From contig NZ_JAUTBF010000001.1 of NCBI RefSeq assembly GCF_030818955.1, forward strand, positions 1,860,001-1,924,000: 64,000 nucleotides of DNA. Reading direction: 5' to 3'. This stretch comes from Microbacterium trichothecenolyticum. GTDB taxonomy: Bacteria > Actinomycetota > Actinomycetes > Actinomycetales > Microbacteriaceae. The notes under the pieces are model-generated. The model was not told the DNA's origin. It was given only the letters and a program-made list of their open reading frames with translations, and searched no databases. Every line of letters begins with the position of its first letter. The first letter of the stretch is position 1. The translations under genes were made by a program, and so were the position numbers. Positions 28,955 to 37,759 of this stretch are shown piece by piece.

Positions 28955-30280
28955 GTGCGTTTGTCTGTAGTGGGTTGCGGGTACCTCGGAGCCGTTCACG
29001 CGGCGGCCATGGCGTCGATCGGACACGACGTCGTGGGCATCGACGTCGACGAGCGCAAGATCGCCGCTCTGTCCCAGGGCGAGGCTCCGTTCTTCGAGCC
29101 CGGCCTGCAGGAGATCCTCACCGCGGGCATCTCGTCCGGGCGCCTGTCCTTCACCACCGACATGTCGGCCGCACAGGGCGCCAAGGTGCACTTCGTCGGT
29201 GTGGGCACACCGCAGCAGGCCGGCGGGTACGCCGCTGACCTGACCTACGTGGATGCCGCCGTCGACGCTCTGCTGCCCTACCTCAGCGAGAGCGACATCG
29301 TCGCCGGCAAGTCGACGGTCCCCGTCGGCACCGCCGCTCGACTCGCGCCCCGCGTCGCCGAGCGCGGTGCGACGCTGGTGTGGAACCCGGAGTTCCTGCG
29401 CGAAGGCTGGGCCGTACAGGACACCGTCGACCCCGACCGTCTCGTGGCCGGCGTCCCCACCGAGAACGGCGCCCCCTCGGCTGAGGGCGAGCGCACCGCG
29501 CAGGTGCTGCGCGAGGTCTACCATCCCTCCATCGCCAAGGGCACGCCCTTCATCGTCACCGACTACGCCACCGCCGAGCTGGTGAAGGTCTCGGCCAACG
29601 CGTTCCTCGCCACCAAGATCAGCTTCATCAACGCCATCGCCGAGATCGCCGAGGTCACCGGCGCCGACGTCACCACGCTCGCGGATGCCATCGGCCACGA
29701 CGCCCGCATCGGTCGACGCTTCCTGGGCGCCGGCATCGGCTTCGGCGGCGGCTGCCTGCCCAAGGACATCCGCGCCTTCTCGGCCCGTGCCGAGGAGCTC
29801 GGCCGCGGCGAGTCGGTGGCGTTCCTGCGCGAGATCGACGCGATCAACCTGCGCCGCCGCGACCGGGCCGTCGAGCTCACGACCGATGCCCTCGGCGGCA
29901 GCGTCTTCGAAAAGAACATCGCGGTGCTGGGCGCCGCGTTCAAGCCGCACAGCGACGACATCCGCGACTCCCCTGCCCTCGACGTCGCGGTGCGCCTGCA
30001 CGGTCTGGGTGCGCGCGTGACGCTCACCGACCCCGCTGCCATCGAGAACGCCCGTCGCATTCACCCGCAGCTGACCTACGACACCGATCTCGACGCGACG
30101 CTGCGCGACGCGGACGCCGTCATCGTCGTCACCGAGTGGGATGAGTACCGCCGCGAGCTCTCGCCCGAACACGCCGCGTCGTTGACCCGCGGACGCGTCA
30201 TCGTCGACGGACGCAATTGCCTCGACTCGGCGGCGTGGCGCGCCGCAGGCTGGACCTACTTCGGCATGGGACGTCCCTGA
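28955..30280 (+). CDS. UDP-glucose 6-dehydrogenase
   Basis: It oxidises UDP-glucose to UDP-glucuronate, supplying an acidic sugar for EPS. The 441-residue protein starts RLSVVGCGYLGAVHAAAMA (NAD fold), has the catalytic Cys in GFGGGCLPKDIRAFS (about residue 266) and the C-terminal block VLGAAFKPHSDDIRDSPAL. The GTG at 28955 begins the NAD-binding motif directly. The 19-codon upstream extension to 28898 has no family match. It implies that the EPS contains glucuronic acid or a derivative. Confidence 0.95.
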   Translation: MRLSVVGCGYLGAVHAAAMASIGHDVVGIDVDERKIAALSQGEAPFFEPGLQEILTAGISSGRLSFTTDMSAAQGAKVHFVGVGTPQQAGGYAADLTYVDAAVDALLPYLSESDIVAGKSTVPVGTAARLAPRVAERGATLVWNPEFLREGWAVQDTVDPDRLVAGVPTENGAPSAEGERTAQVLREVYHPSIAKGTPFIVTDYATAELVKVSANAFLATKISFINAIAEIAEVTGADVTTLADAIGHDARIGRRFLGAGIGFGGGCLPKDIRAFSARAEELGRGESVAFLREIDAINLRRRDRAVELTTDALGGSVFEKNIAVLGAAFKPHSDDIRDSPALDVAVRLHGLGARVTLTDPAAIENARRIHPQLTYDTDLDATLRDADAVIVVTEWDEYRRELSPEHAASLTRGRVIVDGRNCLDSAAWRAAGWTYFGMGRP

Positions 30281-30290
30281 TCCGATGACG

Positions 30291-30328
30291 CCAGAGGCGC
30301 CCCGTCCGCTCGGCCGGGGCGCCTCTGG
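30291..30328 (+). terminator. Strong terminator at end of EPS gene block
   Basis: CCAGAGGCGCCCC and GGGGCGCCTCTGG form a 13-bp perfect stem with a 12-base loop, 11 bases past the UDP-glucose dehydrogenase stop. Confidence 0.8.
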
Positions 30329-30412
30329 CATGTCTGCGGGGCGCTCGTCAACGGTCGCGACAGGCGCAGGGCCACCGGGATAGACCGGAGAACCCCCCGC
30401 GAAAGGCCCGCC

Positions 30413-31426
30413 ATGTCGACGACAACAGACAAGCCCGACTCCCCGACCGAGCTGCATAAGCGGTCGTGGAAGTACGTGGTGACGAAAACGGTCCGCGAGT
30501 TCGGTTCCGATCAGTGCACCGACATCGCCGCGAGCCTCGTCTACTACGGCGTGCTCGCCCTCTTCCCCGGGCTGATCGCCGTCTTCTCCCTCCTCGGGGT
30601 CGTCGGGCAGAGCGACGCCGCCGCCGACACCGTTCTGGGAATCGTCGGAGAGGTCGCGCCGGGCGGAACGACCGACCTGCTCGAAGACCCGGTCCGACAG
30701 CTCGCCTCCTCCCCCGCGGCGGGGTTCGCTCTGGTGACCGGGCTCGTGCTGGCCATCTGGTCGGCGTCGGGATACATCCGCGCCTTCGGCCGCGGCATGA
30801 ACCGCATCTACGAGATCCAGGAGGGACGACCGTTCTACAAGCTGCTGCCGGCGCAGCTGCTGCTCACCGTCGTCACCGTGGTGCTCGTCGCGCTCTCGGC
30901 GCTCCTGCTGGTGGTGTCGGGGCCCGTCGCCGAGGCGGTGGGCGAGTCCCTCGGGCTCGGCGACGCCGTGGTCACCACCTGGAACATCGTGAAGTGGCCC
31001 GTGCTGCTGGCTGTCGTCGTGGTCATCCTCGCGATCCTGTACTACGGCTCGCCCAATGCGAAGCAGCCGAAGTTCCGATGGATCAGCGTGGGTGCGATCG
31101 TGGCCATCGTGATCCTCGCCCTCGCGACGGTGGGGTTCGCCCTCTACGTCGCCAACTTCTCGAACTACGACCGCACCTACGGCTCACTTGCCGGAGTCAT
31201 CGTGTTCCTGCTGTGGCTATGGATCGCCAACATCGCGATCCTGTTCGGGGCGGAGTTGGATGCCGAGCTCGAGCGCGGTCGGCAGCTGCAGGCCGGCATT
31301 CCGGCCGAACGCGATCTGCAGCTCCCCCCGCGGGACACGACGAAGATCGAGAAGGCCCGCGAGAAAGAGGAGAAGGACGTCGCCGAGGGACGCCGCATCC
31401 GCGAGACGCGCGGAACCGCGGACTGA
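30413..31426 (+). CDS. YihY/BrkB family inner membrane protein
   Basis: The 337-residue protein has about six transmembrane helices (residues 45-285) and the family motifs ASLVYYGVLALFPGL and SASGYIRAFGRGMNRIYEI. A charged C-terminal tail is rich in Lys/Glu/Arg. Members were once called ribonuclease BN or virulence factor BrkB, but no enzymatic role holds for the membrane type. A ribosome-binding site GAAAGG precedes the ATG. Confidence 0.9.
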   Translation: MSTTTDKPDSPTELHKRSWKYVVTKTVREFGSDQCTDIAASLVYYGVLALFPGLIAVFSLLGVVGQSDAAADTVLGIVGEVAPGGTTDLLEDPVRQLASSPAAGFALVTGLVLAIWSASGYIRAFGRGMNRIYEIQEGRPFYKLLPAQLLLTVVTVVLVALSALLLVVSGPVAEAVGESLGLGDAVVTTWNIVKWPVLLAVVVVILAILYYGSPNAKQPKFRWISVGAIVAIVILALATVGFALYVANFSNYDRTYGSLAGVIVFLLWLWIANIAILFGAELDAELERGRQLQAGIPAERDLQLPPRDTTKIEKAREKEEKDVAEGRRIRETRGTAD

Positions 31427-31526
31427 TCGACACGAGCGGCGTGCAGTGGCCTCGACCTCGCTGCGGTCCGCTCGCGCGCCCTCCCCTGTGGATGACCCCG
31501 ACACCCTTCCGCATGCGCATGCAAAA

Positions 31527-31733
31527 ATGCCTCATGACCCCGCGAACGACACGATGAGACCGCTTTTGCCTTCGGCGGGAACGACACGATCCCCCAGCAC
31601 GCTCAATGACCCGGGCGTCCTGGCGGGGTTCGCTCCCACGTGCCGCGCCTGCCTGGTCGCGACCGAGCCCGTCGCGGGTAGAGATGCCGTGTGGTGGCGA
31701 TGCCCGGTCTGCGCTCTCCCGCGCATCGGCTGA
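31527..31733 (+). CDS. Possible small zinc-ribbon protein
   Basis: A 68-residue reading frame from the ATG at 31527 ends with two CxxC pairs, CRAC and CPVC, separated by 18 residues (…VWWRCPVCALPRIG). This is a layout typical of a zinc ribbon. It lies 20 bases before the UbiB-like gene in the same direction. There is no good ribosome-binding site and the N-terminal half is low-complexity, so this could be a chance frame. Confidence 0.35.
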   Translation: MPHDPANDTMRPLLPSAGTTRSPSTLNDPGVLAGFAPTCRACLVATEPVAGRDAVWWRCPVCALPRIG

Positions 31734-31753
31734 CCGACGGCTACGCTGACCCC

Positions 31754-33761
31754 GTGGCCGCCAGCATCCTGATCTCGATCTCCGCCATCGTCTCGGCGAT
31801 CCTCGTCGGGTTCGTGGCCCGCCGCGTCCTGGGAACGGCAGTGGGCTGGCCCCGCAGCATCGTGGTCGGGCTGCTGGTCTTCTTCCTCGGGGTCCCCTCC
31901 GCGGGATGGACGCTGCGCCAGACGGGTTTCGCCGACAGCGGGGGTCCCGTTCCCGCCCAGGACGCCTGGCTGTGGATCGGCCTCATCGCGCTTTCGCTCG
32001 CGTGGGTCTTCGCCCTGGGCGTCGCAACCCTCGTCGCAATCGAGGCGATTTTCCCCACACGTCCGCTGCCCAATCCCATCGACCTCGTCCGTGCGGCACT
32101 GCGTCAGCGCAAGCGCACGCGCCGCTACCTGGAGATCCTCACCATTGCCTCGCGCCACGGCGTGGGGTGGCTCTTCCACGGCGGTCACTCTCGCGTCGAG
32201 GCCGACCTGAGCACCTCCGAGGAGCGCGCGAACGCGATCGTCGCGACGATCAACGACGCCGGTGTCAGCTTCGTGAAGCTGGGGCAGGTCCTCTCCACTC
32301 GCCGCGATCTCATTCCCGAGCCCTACCTCAGCGCGCTCGCCTCTCTGCAGACCAACGCCACCACGTTGCCGTGGGACACCGTCCGCGCGGTCATCGAGGC
32401 CGACCTGGGCGCATCGATCGGCGAGGTCTACGCCGACGTCGATCCCGTCCCGCTGGCCGCCGCGTCGGTGGCCCAGGTGCACCGCGCTCATCTGCTCGAC
32501 GGGACGCCCGTCGTGGTGAAAGTCCAACGCCCCGCCGCCCGCGCGCAGGTCGAGGCGGATGCCGACATCATCGGCCGGCTCGCACACCGCGCCGAGGCAC
32601 GCACCCGTGTCGGTCGCGACCTTCGCATCGAGTCGGTCGCGCGGGGGTTCACGGCGACGCTCCTGGAGGAGCTGGACTATCGCATCGAGGCCCGCAACAC
32701 CCGGATGATCCGCTCGACTCTCGACCTCATCGATCGAGCCGAGCCCGACCGGCGGGGTGTCGTCAGCGTGCCCGAGGTGTTCTCTGTGGCATCGGGTCAG
32801 CGCGTACTGACGATGGAGCTCGTCGACGGAGCCGCTCTGAGCGACTCGGCGGACCGTCTGGCCGCTCTCAGCGGCGACGAGCGCGACCGCCTCGCCCAGG
32901 TCCTCATGTCGACGGTGATCGAGCAGATCCTCGTCTATGGCGTGTTCCATGCCGATCTGCACCCCGGCAATGTCCTGTTGAATGCAGGACGGCACCCTCG
33001 GGCTGATCGATTTCGGAGCGGTCGGAATCATCGAGCGCAGCCGCCGGCAGCAGATGACGGCCCTTCTTCTCGCGGCGTTGAGCGAGAACGACGTGGCAGC
33101 CACCGACGCGCTTCTGTTGATCGTCGATGCGCCGGACGATGTCGACCTCGAAGCCTTCCGTCACGATGTCGGCATCGTGCTGACCACCGAGCACCTGCGC
33201 TCCGGTGGGCAGGGATCGATCTTCACGCGCATGGTCGACGTCATCCGGCAACACCGCATCGCTCTGCCGGGCGAACTCGCCAGCGCCTTCCGCAGCTTCG
33301 CGACGCTCGAAGGATGCCTTCGCGTCATCGTCGACGACTTCGACATGGTCGGCCGGGCTCTCCCCCTCATGCCGACCCTCCTGCGGCGCACCGTCTCTCT
33401 CAGCCGCATGGCAACCGACCTACAGGCTCAGGGCGTCATCGCCCTGGCCAGACTCGAGCGTATCCCCCGCCGCCTCGATGCCTTGCTGACCGGGATCGAG
33501 AAAGGCTCGATCGGCGTCACGCTGCGCAGCGACAACGGCGACGACGTGAGCGGCATCCTGGGCCGGGTCACGGCGGAGGCGGCATCGACCCTGGTCTCGA
33601 TCGCCGCTGTGGTCATCGCCGTCGTGCTCATCATCGCCGGCGGGGGCCCCGTGCTCGGCGGATCCGTCACGCTTTTCGGAGTGCTCGGGGCGGTCGTCGG
33701 GCTTTTCGGCTTCCTCGGGTTGCTGCGCATCGTGCGAAGGACGTTCGGCCGACGCGGCTGA
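31754..33761 (+). CDS. ABC1/UbiB-family atypical kinase (AarF domain; frame broken near 32981)
   Basis: The protein would be ~668 residues. Three N-terminal transmembrane helices lead to an ABC1 kinase-like domain with the KxGQ motif (SFVKLGQVLSTRRDLIP), the Ala-rich nucleotide loop region PLAAASVAQVHRA, catalytic HADLHPGNVLL, and then LIDFGAVGII in the next frame. The C-terminus holds two more helices. One extra A in GTTGAATGCAG (32981-32982) separates the catalytic and metal-binding motifs. Removing it gives VLLMQDGTLGLIDFG. The family supports quinone or lipid metabolism through an ATPase/kinase activity. Confidence 0.85.
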
Positions 33762-33857
33762 CGACACGCCTGCAGCGGGTGAGCGGCCACGCCCGCGAGA
33801 CGCTAATCTGGGGCGCGCCACCACCTGGTGGACCCCGGGCTCCGAAGGAGTAGTCCC

Positions 33858-34022
33858 ATGGTCATGCTCGTCCTCGTCGTCACCGTTCTCGCCGTGTGGG
33901 CGACCGCCTCGCTCGCCGCGGGTATCGGCCTCGGTCGTGTCATGGCGCGCACCGACGCCGAACGGGTGAACGTCGATCGTTCGTCTGCATCGAGCCGCCA
34001 TCTCACCCCCGCGGGACCCTGA
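33858..34022 (+). CDS. Small single-pass membrane protein
   Basis: The 54-residue protein has one hydrophobic helix (MLVLVVTVLAVWATASLAAG) and a short hydrophilic tail. The ATG at 33858 has an AAGGAG ribosome-binding site eight bases upstream, which is the main evidence that it is real. Function unknown. Confidence 0.55.
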   Translation: MVMLVLVVTVLAVWATASLAAGIGLGRVMARTDAERVNVDRSSASSRHLTPAGP

Positions 34023-34077
34023 CCTCACCCGCCCACCTCGCAGCAGGCGACACACCCCGCGCTTCGTAAGGTGAGGC

Positions 34078-34512
34078 GTGCGTGCCTTCCCTGTCCCGTC
34101 ACGATCTCGTGTTCTCGCCGGCGCCGCGGCCGGCGTCTACCTCGTCGTTCTCGGCGCGGTCGTGCTCTGGCCGGTGCACCTCGAGCAGTACCTGGGCTTC
34201 GTCTACGAGACCCTCTATGGCGTGGTGCCCACTGCCGCATCGGTCGACATCGATTTCCTCCTCAACATCGTCTTCTTCGTCCCCTTCGGCGTGCTCCTCG
34301 CGCGAGTCCTGCCCCGGCGTCCCTGGCTTCTCCTCGCGATCGCGTGGGTCGTCCCGCTTTTGGTCGAGATCGCCCAGGGTGTATTCCTGCCCGGGAGGAC
34401 GAGCAGTGCGATCGACGTCTTCGCGAACACCCTGGGCGGCATCGGTGGAGCCGTGGCCGTCGGCGCCCGAAGGCGATTCCTCACCCGGCGAAGCACCCGC
34501 CGCCACCCCTGA
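34078..34512 (+). CDS. VanZ family protein
   Basis: The 144-residue membrane protein has four predicted helices and the VanZ pattern: NIVFFVPFGVLLARVLPRR (N-x4-F-x-PFG), LLVEIAQGVFLPGRTSSAID and DVFANTLGGIGGA. VanZ-type proteins are associated with teicoplanin resistance in enterococci but are mostly uncharacterised envelope proteins. The whole gene except its first ~20 bases is antisense to the long C-terminal part of the tatB frame. The GTG at 34078 has an AAGGTGAGG site. Confidence 0.85.
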   Translation: MRAFPVPSRSRVLAGAAAGVYLVVLGAVVLWPVHLEQYLGFVYETLYGVVPTAASVDIDFLLNIVFFVPFGVLLARVLPRRPWLLLAIAWVVPLLVEIAQGVFLPGRTSSAIDVFANTLGGIGGAVAVGARRRFLTRRSTRRHP

Positions 34513-34797
34513 CCTCATACGGTCTGAATCGGGTTCGACGTTCTGCTGAACCGCGGCATCGTTCAGGTCGCGAAGGATCCGTCGCGGATGAAGCAGACGC
34601 GGGTCGTACTCCCTCCAATCGGGTGCCAGCTCGTTCAGATCTTCGACGACCTGCGCCTTGCCCTGCAGGTACAGCGCGTGCACGCGTCCGATCGTGCGCG
34701 GTATCGACCGGCGCCATTCCCTCAGGCGCTCAGGCCCGAGGATCAACCCGACCAGAACACCCACGATGAGCAGCTTGTCGATTCCGATGTCGAACAC
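34099..34797 (-). CDS. tatB: Twin-arginine translocase subunit TatB
   Basis: The N-terminus MFDIGIDKLLIVGVLVGLIL followed by GPERLREWRR is the TatB membrane helix plus hinge. An amphipathic helix follows, then the actinobacterial block LNELAPDWREYDPRLLHPRRI. From about residue 95 the frame is only acidic, low-complexity sequence and overlaps vanZ on the other strand for 414 bases. The functional protein may be shorter, or a stop may have been lost. The GTG at 34797 lies one base after the phosphatase stop. TatB forms the substrate receptor with TatC. Confidence 0.82.
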   Translation of the reverse strand: MFDIGIDKLLIVGVLVGLILGPERLREWRRSIPRTIGRVHALYLQGKAQVVEDLNELAPDWREYDPRLLHPRRILRDLNDAAVQQNVEPDSDRMRSGVAAGASPGEESPSGADGHGSTDAAQGVREDVDRTARPPGQEYTLGDLDQKRDDPRDREEKPGTPGQDSREEHAEGDEEDDVEEEIDVDRCGSGHHAIEGLVDEAQVLLEVHRPEHDRAENDEVDAGRGAGENTRS

Positions 34798-34798
34798 G

Positions 34799-35473
34799 TC
34801 ACTCCCTCCCTTGCACGAGTTGATCCGCCGGAACGGCGCGCTGCGATCTCCGATACTCCCGCCGCGTCGCGGGCAGCAATCCGTGAGCGGGAACGTTCGC
34901 GTCGATCCGCGGCAGCGCGTTGACGACGGCCAGGATGGTGGACACGGCGCGAGTAGCCTGACGCTCGAACGTCAACCACACGTCGTCCGGCATGCCGATG
35001 GGGTCGACGATGTCGTCGTCATCCGGTCCACCGCGCTCGACGGCGCGGGCACGTGCGGCAGCCTGGACGAGGTCCGGCCACGTCTCGACCCCGCCCCGAA
35101 GCGACACGGCCTCGACGCATCGAGCGAATTCTCGCACCGTGAACACCGATGAGATCAGGTCGGGCCGTATGTCCAAGACGACGCGGCGATGTGCGCGCTC
35201 CGCGCACAAAACGGTGTCACCGGTCTGCAAGGCCCCTTCGCCCAGGTAGCGCGCGCGATGCTTCTGCAGATCGAGGCCGTAGGTGCGCCCGCGTTCGACG
35301 ACGCCGTCGACGGCCGGCTCACCCGACCGGGCGGCCGTTCCCGCACTGAGGATCTCTAGTGCGGCACCGCGGCCCGCTGCAAGCCGAGACCGGAGAAGCT
35401 CCGCGATGAAAGGGGAACGGATCATGTTGGCCGTGCAGACCACGAGGACGCGGTTGGTGATCATCTCTCGCAT
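34799..35473 (-). CDS. Low-molecular-weight phosphotyrosine protein phosphatase
   Basis: The 224-residue protein has the LMW-PTP active loop near the N-terminus as VVCTANMIRSPFIAELL (C-x5-R with Asn and Ser), then LSAGTAARSG, and the catalytic Asp region DIVDPIGMP near residue 160. It is predicted to dephosphorylate tyrosine on EPS autokinases. Such a kinase is encoded at 39303-40955. The start at 35473 is chosen for its GGAGAAG site; an ATG three codons later is possible. It forms an operon with tatB. Confidence 0.85.
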   Translation of the reverse strand: MREMITNRVLVVCTANMIRSPFIAELLRSRLAAGRGAALEILSAGTAARSGEPAVDGVVERGRTYGLDLQKHRARYLGEGALQTGDTVLCAERAHRRVVLDIRPDLISSVFTVREFARCVEAVSLRGGVETWPDLVQAAARARAVERGGPDDDDIVDPIGMPDDVWLTFERQATRAVSTILAVVNALPRIDANVPAHGLLPATRREYRRSQRAVPADQLVQGRE

Positions 35474-35691
35474 CGACTCATCGCGCTTCTCCCTCCGCAC
35501 GGCGCACCGCCGCACCCGCTCAGTCAATCCCAGAGAACACGGCGGCCGTCCACGCCCTCCGAGCGGGCGGGGACAGGGAGAAGGTGGCGAAATGCGGCTG
35601 ACGCACGGGTGATGTTCGACTTCGGAAGGACAGCGACCCCGATGGGCACATCGAACATGAAGAGATCGCCCGATCAGTGAAAGGTCCCACA
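35474..35691. other. Divergent control region between phosphatase-tatB and tatA-tatC
   Basis: The 218 bases separate two arms that together encode a whole Tat translocase, so both promoters must lie here. Matching arms ATGTTCGA (about 35612) and TCGAACAT (about 35651) flank the centre and may be part of an operator. No firm promoter call. Confidence 0.4.
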
Positions 35692-35928
35692 ATGGGTATT
35701 TTTGGAAACGCTTTCTCGGGGTGGCATCTCATCCTCATCCTGGCCGTCATCATCCTCCTCTTCGGGGCGACGAAGCTGCCCGGCTTGGCGAAGAGCGTCG
35801 GCGAATCGGTGCGGATCCTCCGCACCGAGACCGCGGGCGAGAAGAAGCTCAAGGCCGGCGAGCAGCCCGCCGCCGCTGACGCCGACGCCGCCCACCGTCG
35901 CGACCCGGGTCCTTCGACGTCGGCGTGA
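35692..35928 (+). CDS. tatA: Twin-arginine translocase subunit TatA
   Basis: The 78-residue protein MGIFGNAFSGWHLILILAVI has the TatA membrane helix, the FG hinge (LLFGATKLPGLAKSVGES) and an amphipathic helix with a charged tail. It polymerises to form the Tat pore. The ATG at 35692 is preferred over the GTG at 35677 because it matches family N-termini and has a GAAAGG site. tatC follows. Confidence 0.93.
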   Translation: MGIFGNAFSGWHLILILAVIILLFGATKLPGLAKSVGESVRILRTETAGEKKLKAGEQPAAADADAAHRRDPGPSTSA

Positions 35929-35966
35929 GGAGACCGGCAAGACGAGCTCGAGGAGAGAAGGGGTCG

Positions 35967-36698
35967 ATGCCCCTTCTCTCCCACCTCGCAGAACTTCGTC
36001 GGCGAGTAGCGGTCTCTGCCGGTGCCATCGTGCTCGCGGGTATTGCGGGCTTCGCCCTGTCCGACGCCGTCATCGCAGCGGCCGCCGCTCCTCTCGCCCA
36101 CGTACAGGGGCCTTCGCTCACCGGATTGAACTTCACACGGCTGGGCGAGGCCTTCGATCTCCGCTTCAAGATCGCGATGACCCTCGGGATCGTCTTCTCG
36201 GCTCCGGTCTGGATCTACCAGGTCTGGGCCTTCTTGGTTCCCGGCCTGACCTCACGTGAACGCAGGATCGGGATCATCTTCGTCAGCACCGCGGTTCCGC
36301 TCTTCTTGGGCGGAGCCTGTTTCGGGTGGATCGTCGTCCCGCAGATCGTGGCCCTGCTTGCTGGATTCGCCCCCGCCGGCTCGACGACGATGCTGACCGC
36401 GAGTCAGTACTTCGACTTCCTCATGAAACTCATGATCGGTGTCGGGGTCGCGTTCGTCTCCCCCCTCGGCATCGTCGCTCTCAACGCCGTCGGAGTACTC
36501 AGTGCCGCCTCGATCATTCGAGGATGGCGTATCGCTCTGGTCGTCATCATCATCTTCTCGGCGACGGTGACCCCACCCTCCGACATGATGAGCATGGCCC
36601 TCATCGCGCTCCCCCTCTGCCTGTTGTACATCGCTTCCGCCGCATGGGCATGGGCCCACGACCGTCGCGCCGCGCGCCGCGCAAGGTCAGTCGACTGA
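35967..36698 (+). CDS. tatC: Twin-arginine translocase subunit TatC
   Basis: The 243-residue protein has six transmembrane helices and the TatC signature HLAELRRRVAVSAGA at the N-terminus. The family block TRLGEAFDLRFKIAMTLGIV and the periplasmic/cytosolic proline loops (FLVPGLTSRERR; TPPSDMMSMALIALPLCLLY) follow. It binds RR signal peptides. The ATG at 35967 has an AGGAGAGAAGGGG site. An upstream GTG (35925) overlaps the tatA stop and is an alternative. It overlaps the DUF6907-like gene by 12 bases at the 3' end. Confidence 0.94.
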   Translation: MPLLSHLAELRRRVAVSAGAIVLAGIAGFALSDAVIAAAAAPLAHVQGPSLTGLNFTRLGEAFDLRFKIAMTLGIVFSAPVWIYQVWAFLVPGLTSRERRIGIIFVSTAVPLFLGGACFGWIVVPQIVALLAGFAPAGSTTMLTASQYFDFLMKLMIGVGVAFVSPLGIVALNAVGVLSAASIIRGWRIALVVIIIFSATVTPPSDMMSMALIALPLCLLYIASAAWAWAHDRRAARRARSVD

Positions 36699-37040
36699 GT
36701 CGAGCGACTCACACGCGCTTCGCACATCAGGGTCGTCGAGTAGTCGATGACCGAGCGTGCGCGCCGCGCGAGGCGACAACGCGAGCGAGATGCCGGCGCC
36801 TGTTTCGATGACGATCCATACGGCGCTGTCATCGAAGCGGCGCAAGACACCGACCTCGATGTCGGTCTCGAAACCGGGACCCGAGGAACGGCCATCTCGG
36901 ACGCGACCGACCCACCCGAATCCTTCGCTGCGGTGATCTTCGTCAGCGGGGTCGACGGTCGCTCCGTGGGCTGTCGTACACCACTCGAAGGTGCACCGAG
37001 TGCCCCCTCCGACGGTGTCCGTATCTGTCCACCGTTCCAT
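36687..37040 (-). CDS. DUF6907-like small protein
   Basis: The 117-residue cytoplasmic protein has an N-terminal C-x4-C-x2-H arrangement (CTFEWCTTAHG) followed by HRS and a C-terminal region ALSPRAARTLGHRLLDD. This pattern is seen in actinobacterial proteins annotated as DUF6907, often near XRE regulators. Family assignment is from memory of the pattern and is moderate. It lies 91 bases downstream of an XRE gene in the same direction. Confidence 0.65.
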   Translation of the reverse strand: MERWTDTDTVGGGTRCTFEWCTTAHGATVDPADEDHRSEGFGWVGRVRDGRSSGPGFETDIEVGVLRRFDDSAVWIVIETGAGISLALSPRAARTLGHRLLDDPDVRSACESLDSVD

Positions 37041-37131
37041 GCCTCACACCTCTCTCATGGGGCCGGACGCACCGGCGACCCGAACATCGGTGGGCACGAC
37101 AGAAGTGAACCACGAACCGCCGACACCGCCC

Positions 37132-37407
37132 TCAGCGGCCGGGAGCGAGACCCTCCGGAGGAGCGGGGACGAGGTCCTGCAGCGGGACCCCGAGGACTTC
37201 TGCCAGGGCGACCAGGGTCCGCAAGCGTGGGTTTGCAGCCGTTCCCGGGTTGGACTCGCCCTTCTCGAGCTTGCGGTACGTGAAGGTCGCCAAGCCTGCG
37301 GCGTGCGCCACTTGCTCCTGCGAGAGCCGCTTCTCCGCGCGGGCGCGGAGGAGCCGCACCCCCAACTCTCTGACGAAATCGTTCCAGGGGTCGGGCGCGT
37401 CGGTCAT
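37132..37407 (-). CDS. XRE-family helix-turn-helix regulator
   Basis: The 91-residue protein has one HTH_3 domain: ELGVRLLRARAEKRLSQEQV, AHAAGLATFTYRKLEKGES and LRTLVALAEVLGVPLQDLV. The start at 37407 (MTDAPDPWNDF) is chosen because the domain begins soon after. Longer starts (37441 area) exist but add Cys-rich sequence with no match. It probably controls itself and the adjacent small gene. Confidence 0.85.
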   Translation of the reverse strand: MTDAPDPWNDFVRELGVRLLRARAEKRLSQEQVAHAAGLATFTYRKLEKGESNPGTAANPRLRTLVALAEVLGVPLQDLVPAPPEGLAPGR

Positions 37408-37759
37408 AAGCCCAGCTTGCGGGGGACACCACTCGCACATACACATGTAAACATGCTTCAGTGGTAACGCGATCGAGCTCGGGTCTCCGCCGAGGTAGAG
37501 GTGACATGATTCGCCCCTGGGGTGATTACACGGGCGATCGTTTCGGCCGATACGTTCCGCGCGCCGGGAGAACGAACCGGCCGGCTCCCGCTCGGGGTTC
37601 CCCTCCCCGTCGATAGCGATCTCCCTCACCCGCGCCGAGGTGACCGCCCCGTGCTCCTCCGCCGGTCGCTGCAGTGGAAGAGTCCGCGAGCCCACGGCCG
37701 CTTGCATCCCGGCGCGGCCGTTCGGTGAACATTCCCCGAGCCCGGACTGCGGAGCACAT
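37408..37759. other. Intergenic region between XRE gene and second sugar transferase
   Basis: About 350 bases with divergent genes at its ends. CATGTAAACATG at 37444-37455, just before the XRE gene, is a possible operator. Short frames occur on both strands, but none has a ribosome-binding site or recognisable domain. Confidence 0.35.
37444..37455 (-). promoter_or_regulatory. Candidate operator for XRE regulator
   Basis: CATG-TAAA-CATG lies 37-48 bases upstream of the XRE start. Its symmetry and position suit autoregulation, but there is no second copy to confirm it. Confidence 0.3.

Noticed and set aside
35520..36101. Minus-strand 193-residue frame opposite tatA/tatC start
   Set aside because: Antisense to well-supported Tat genes and to their control region, with no domain.
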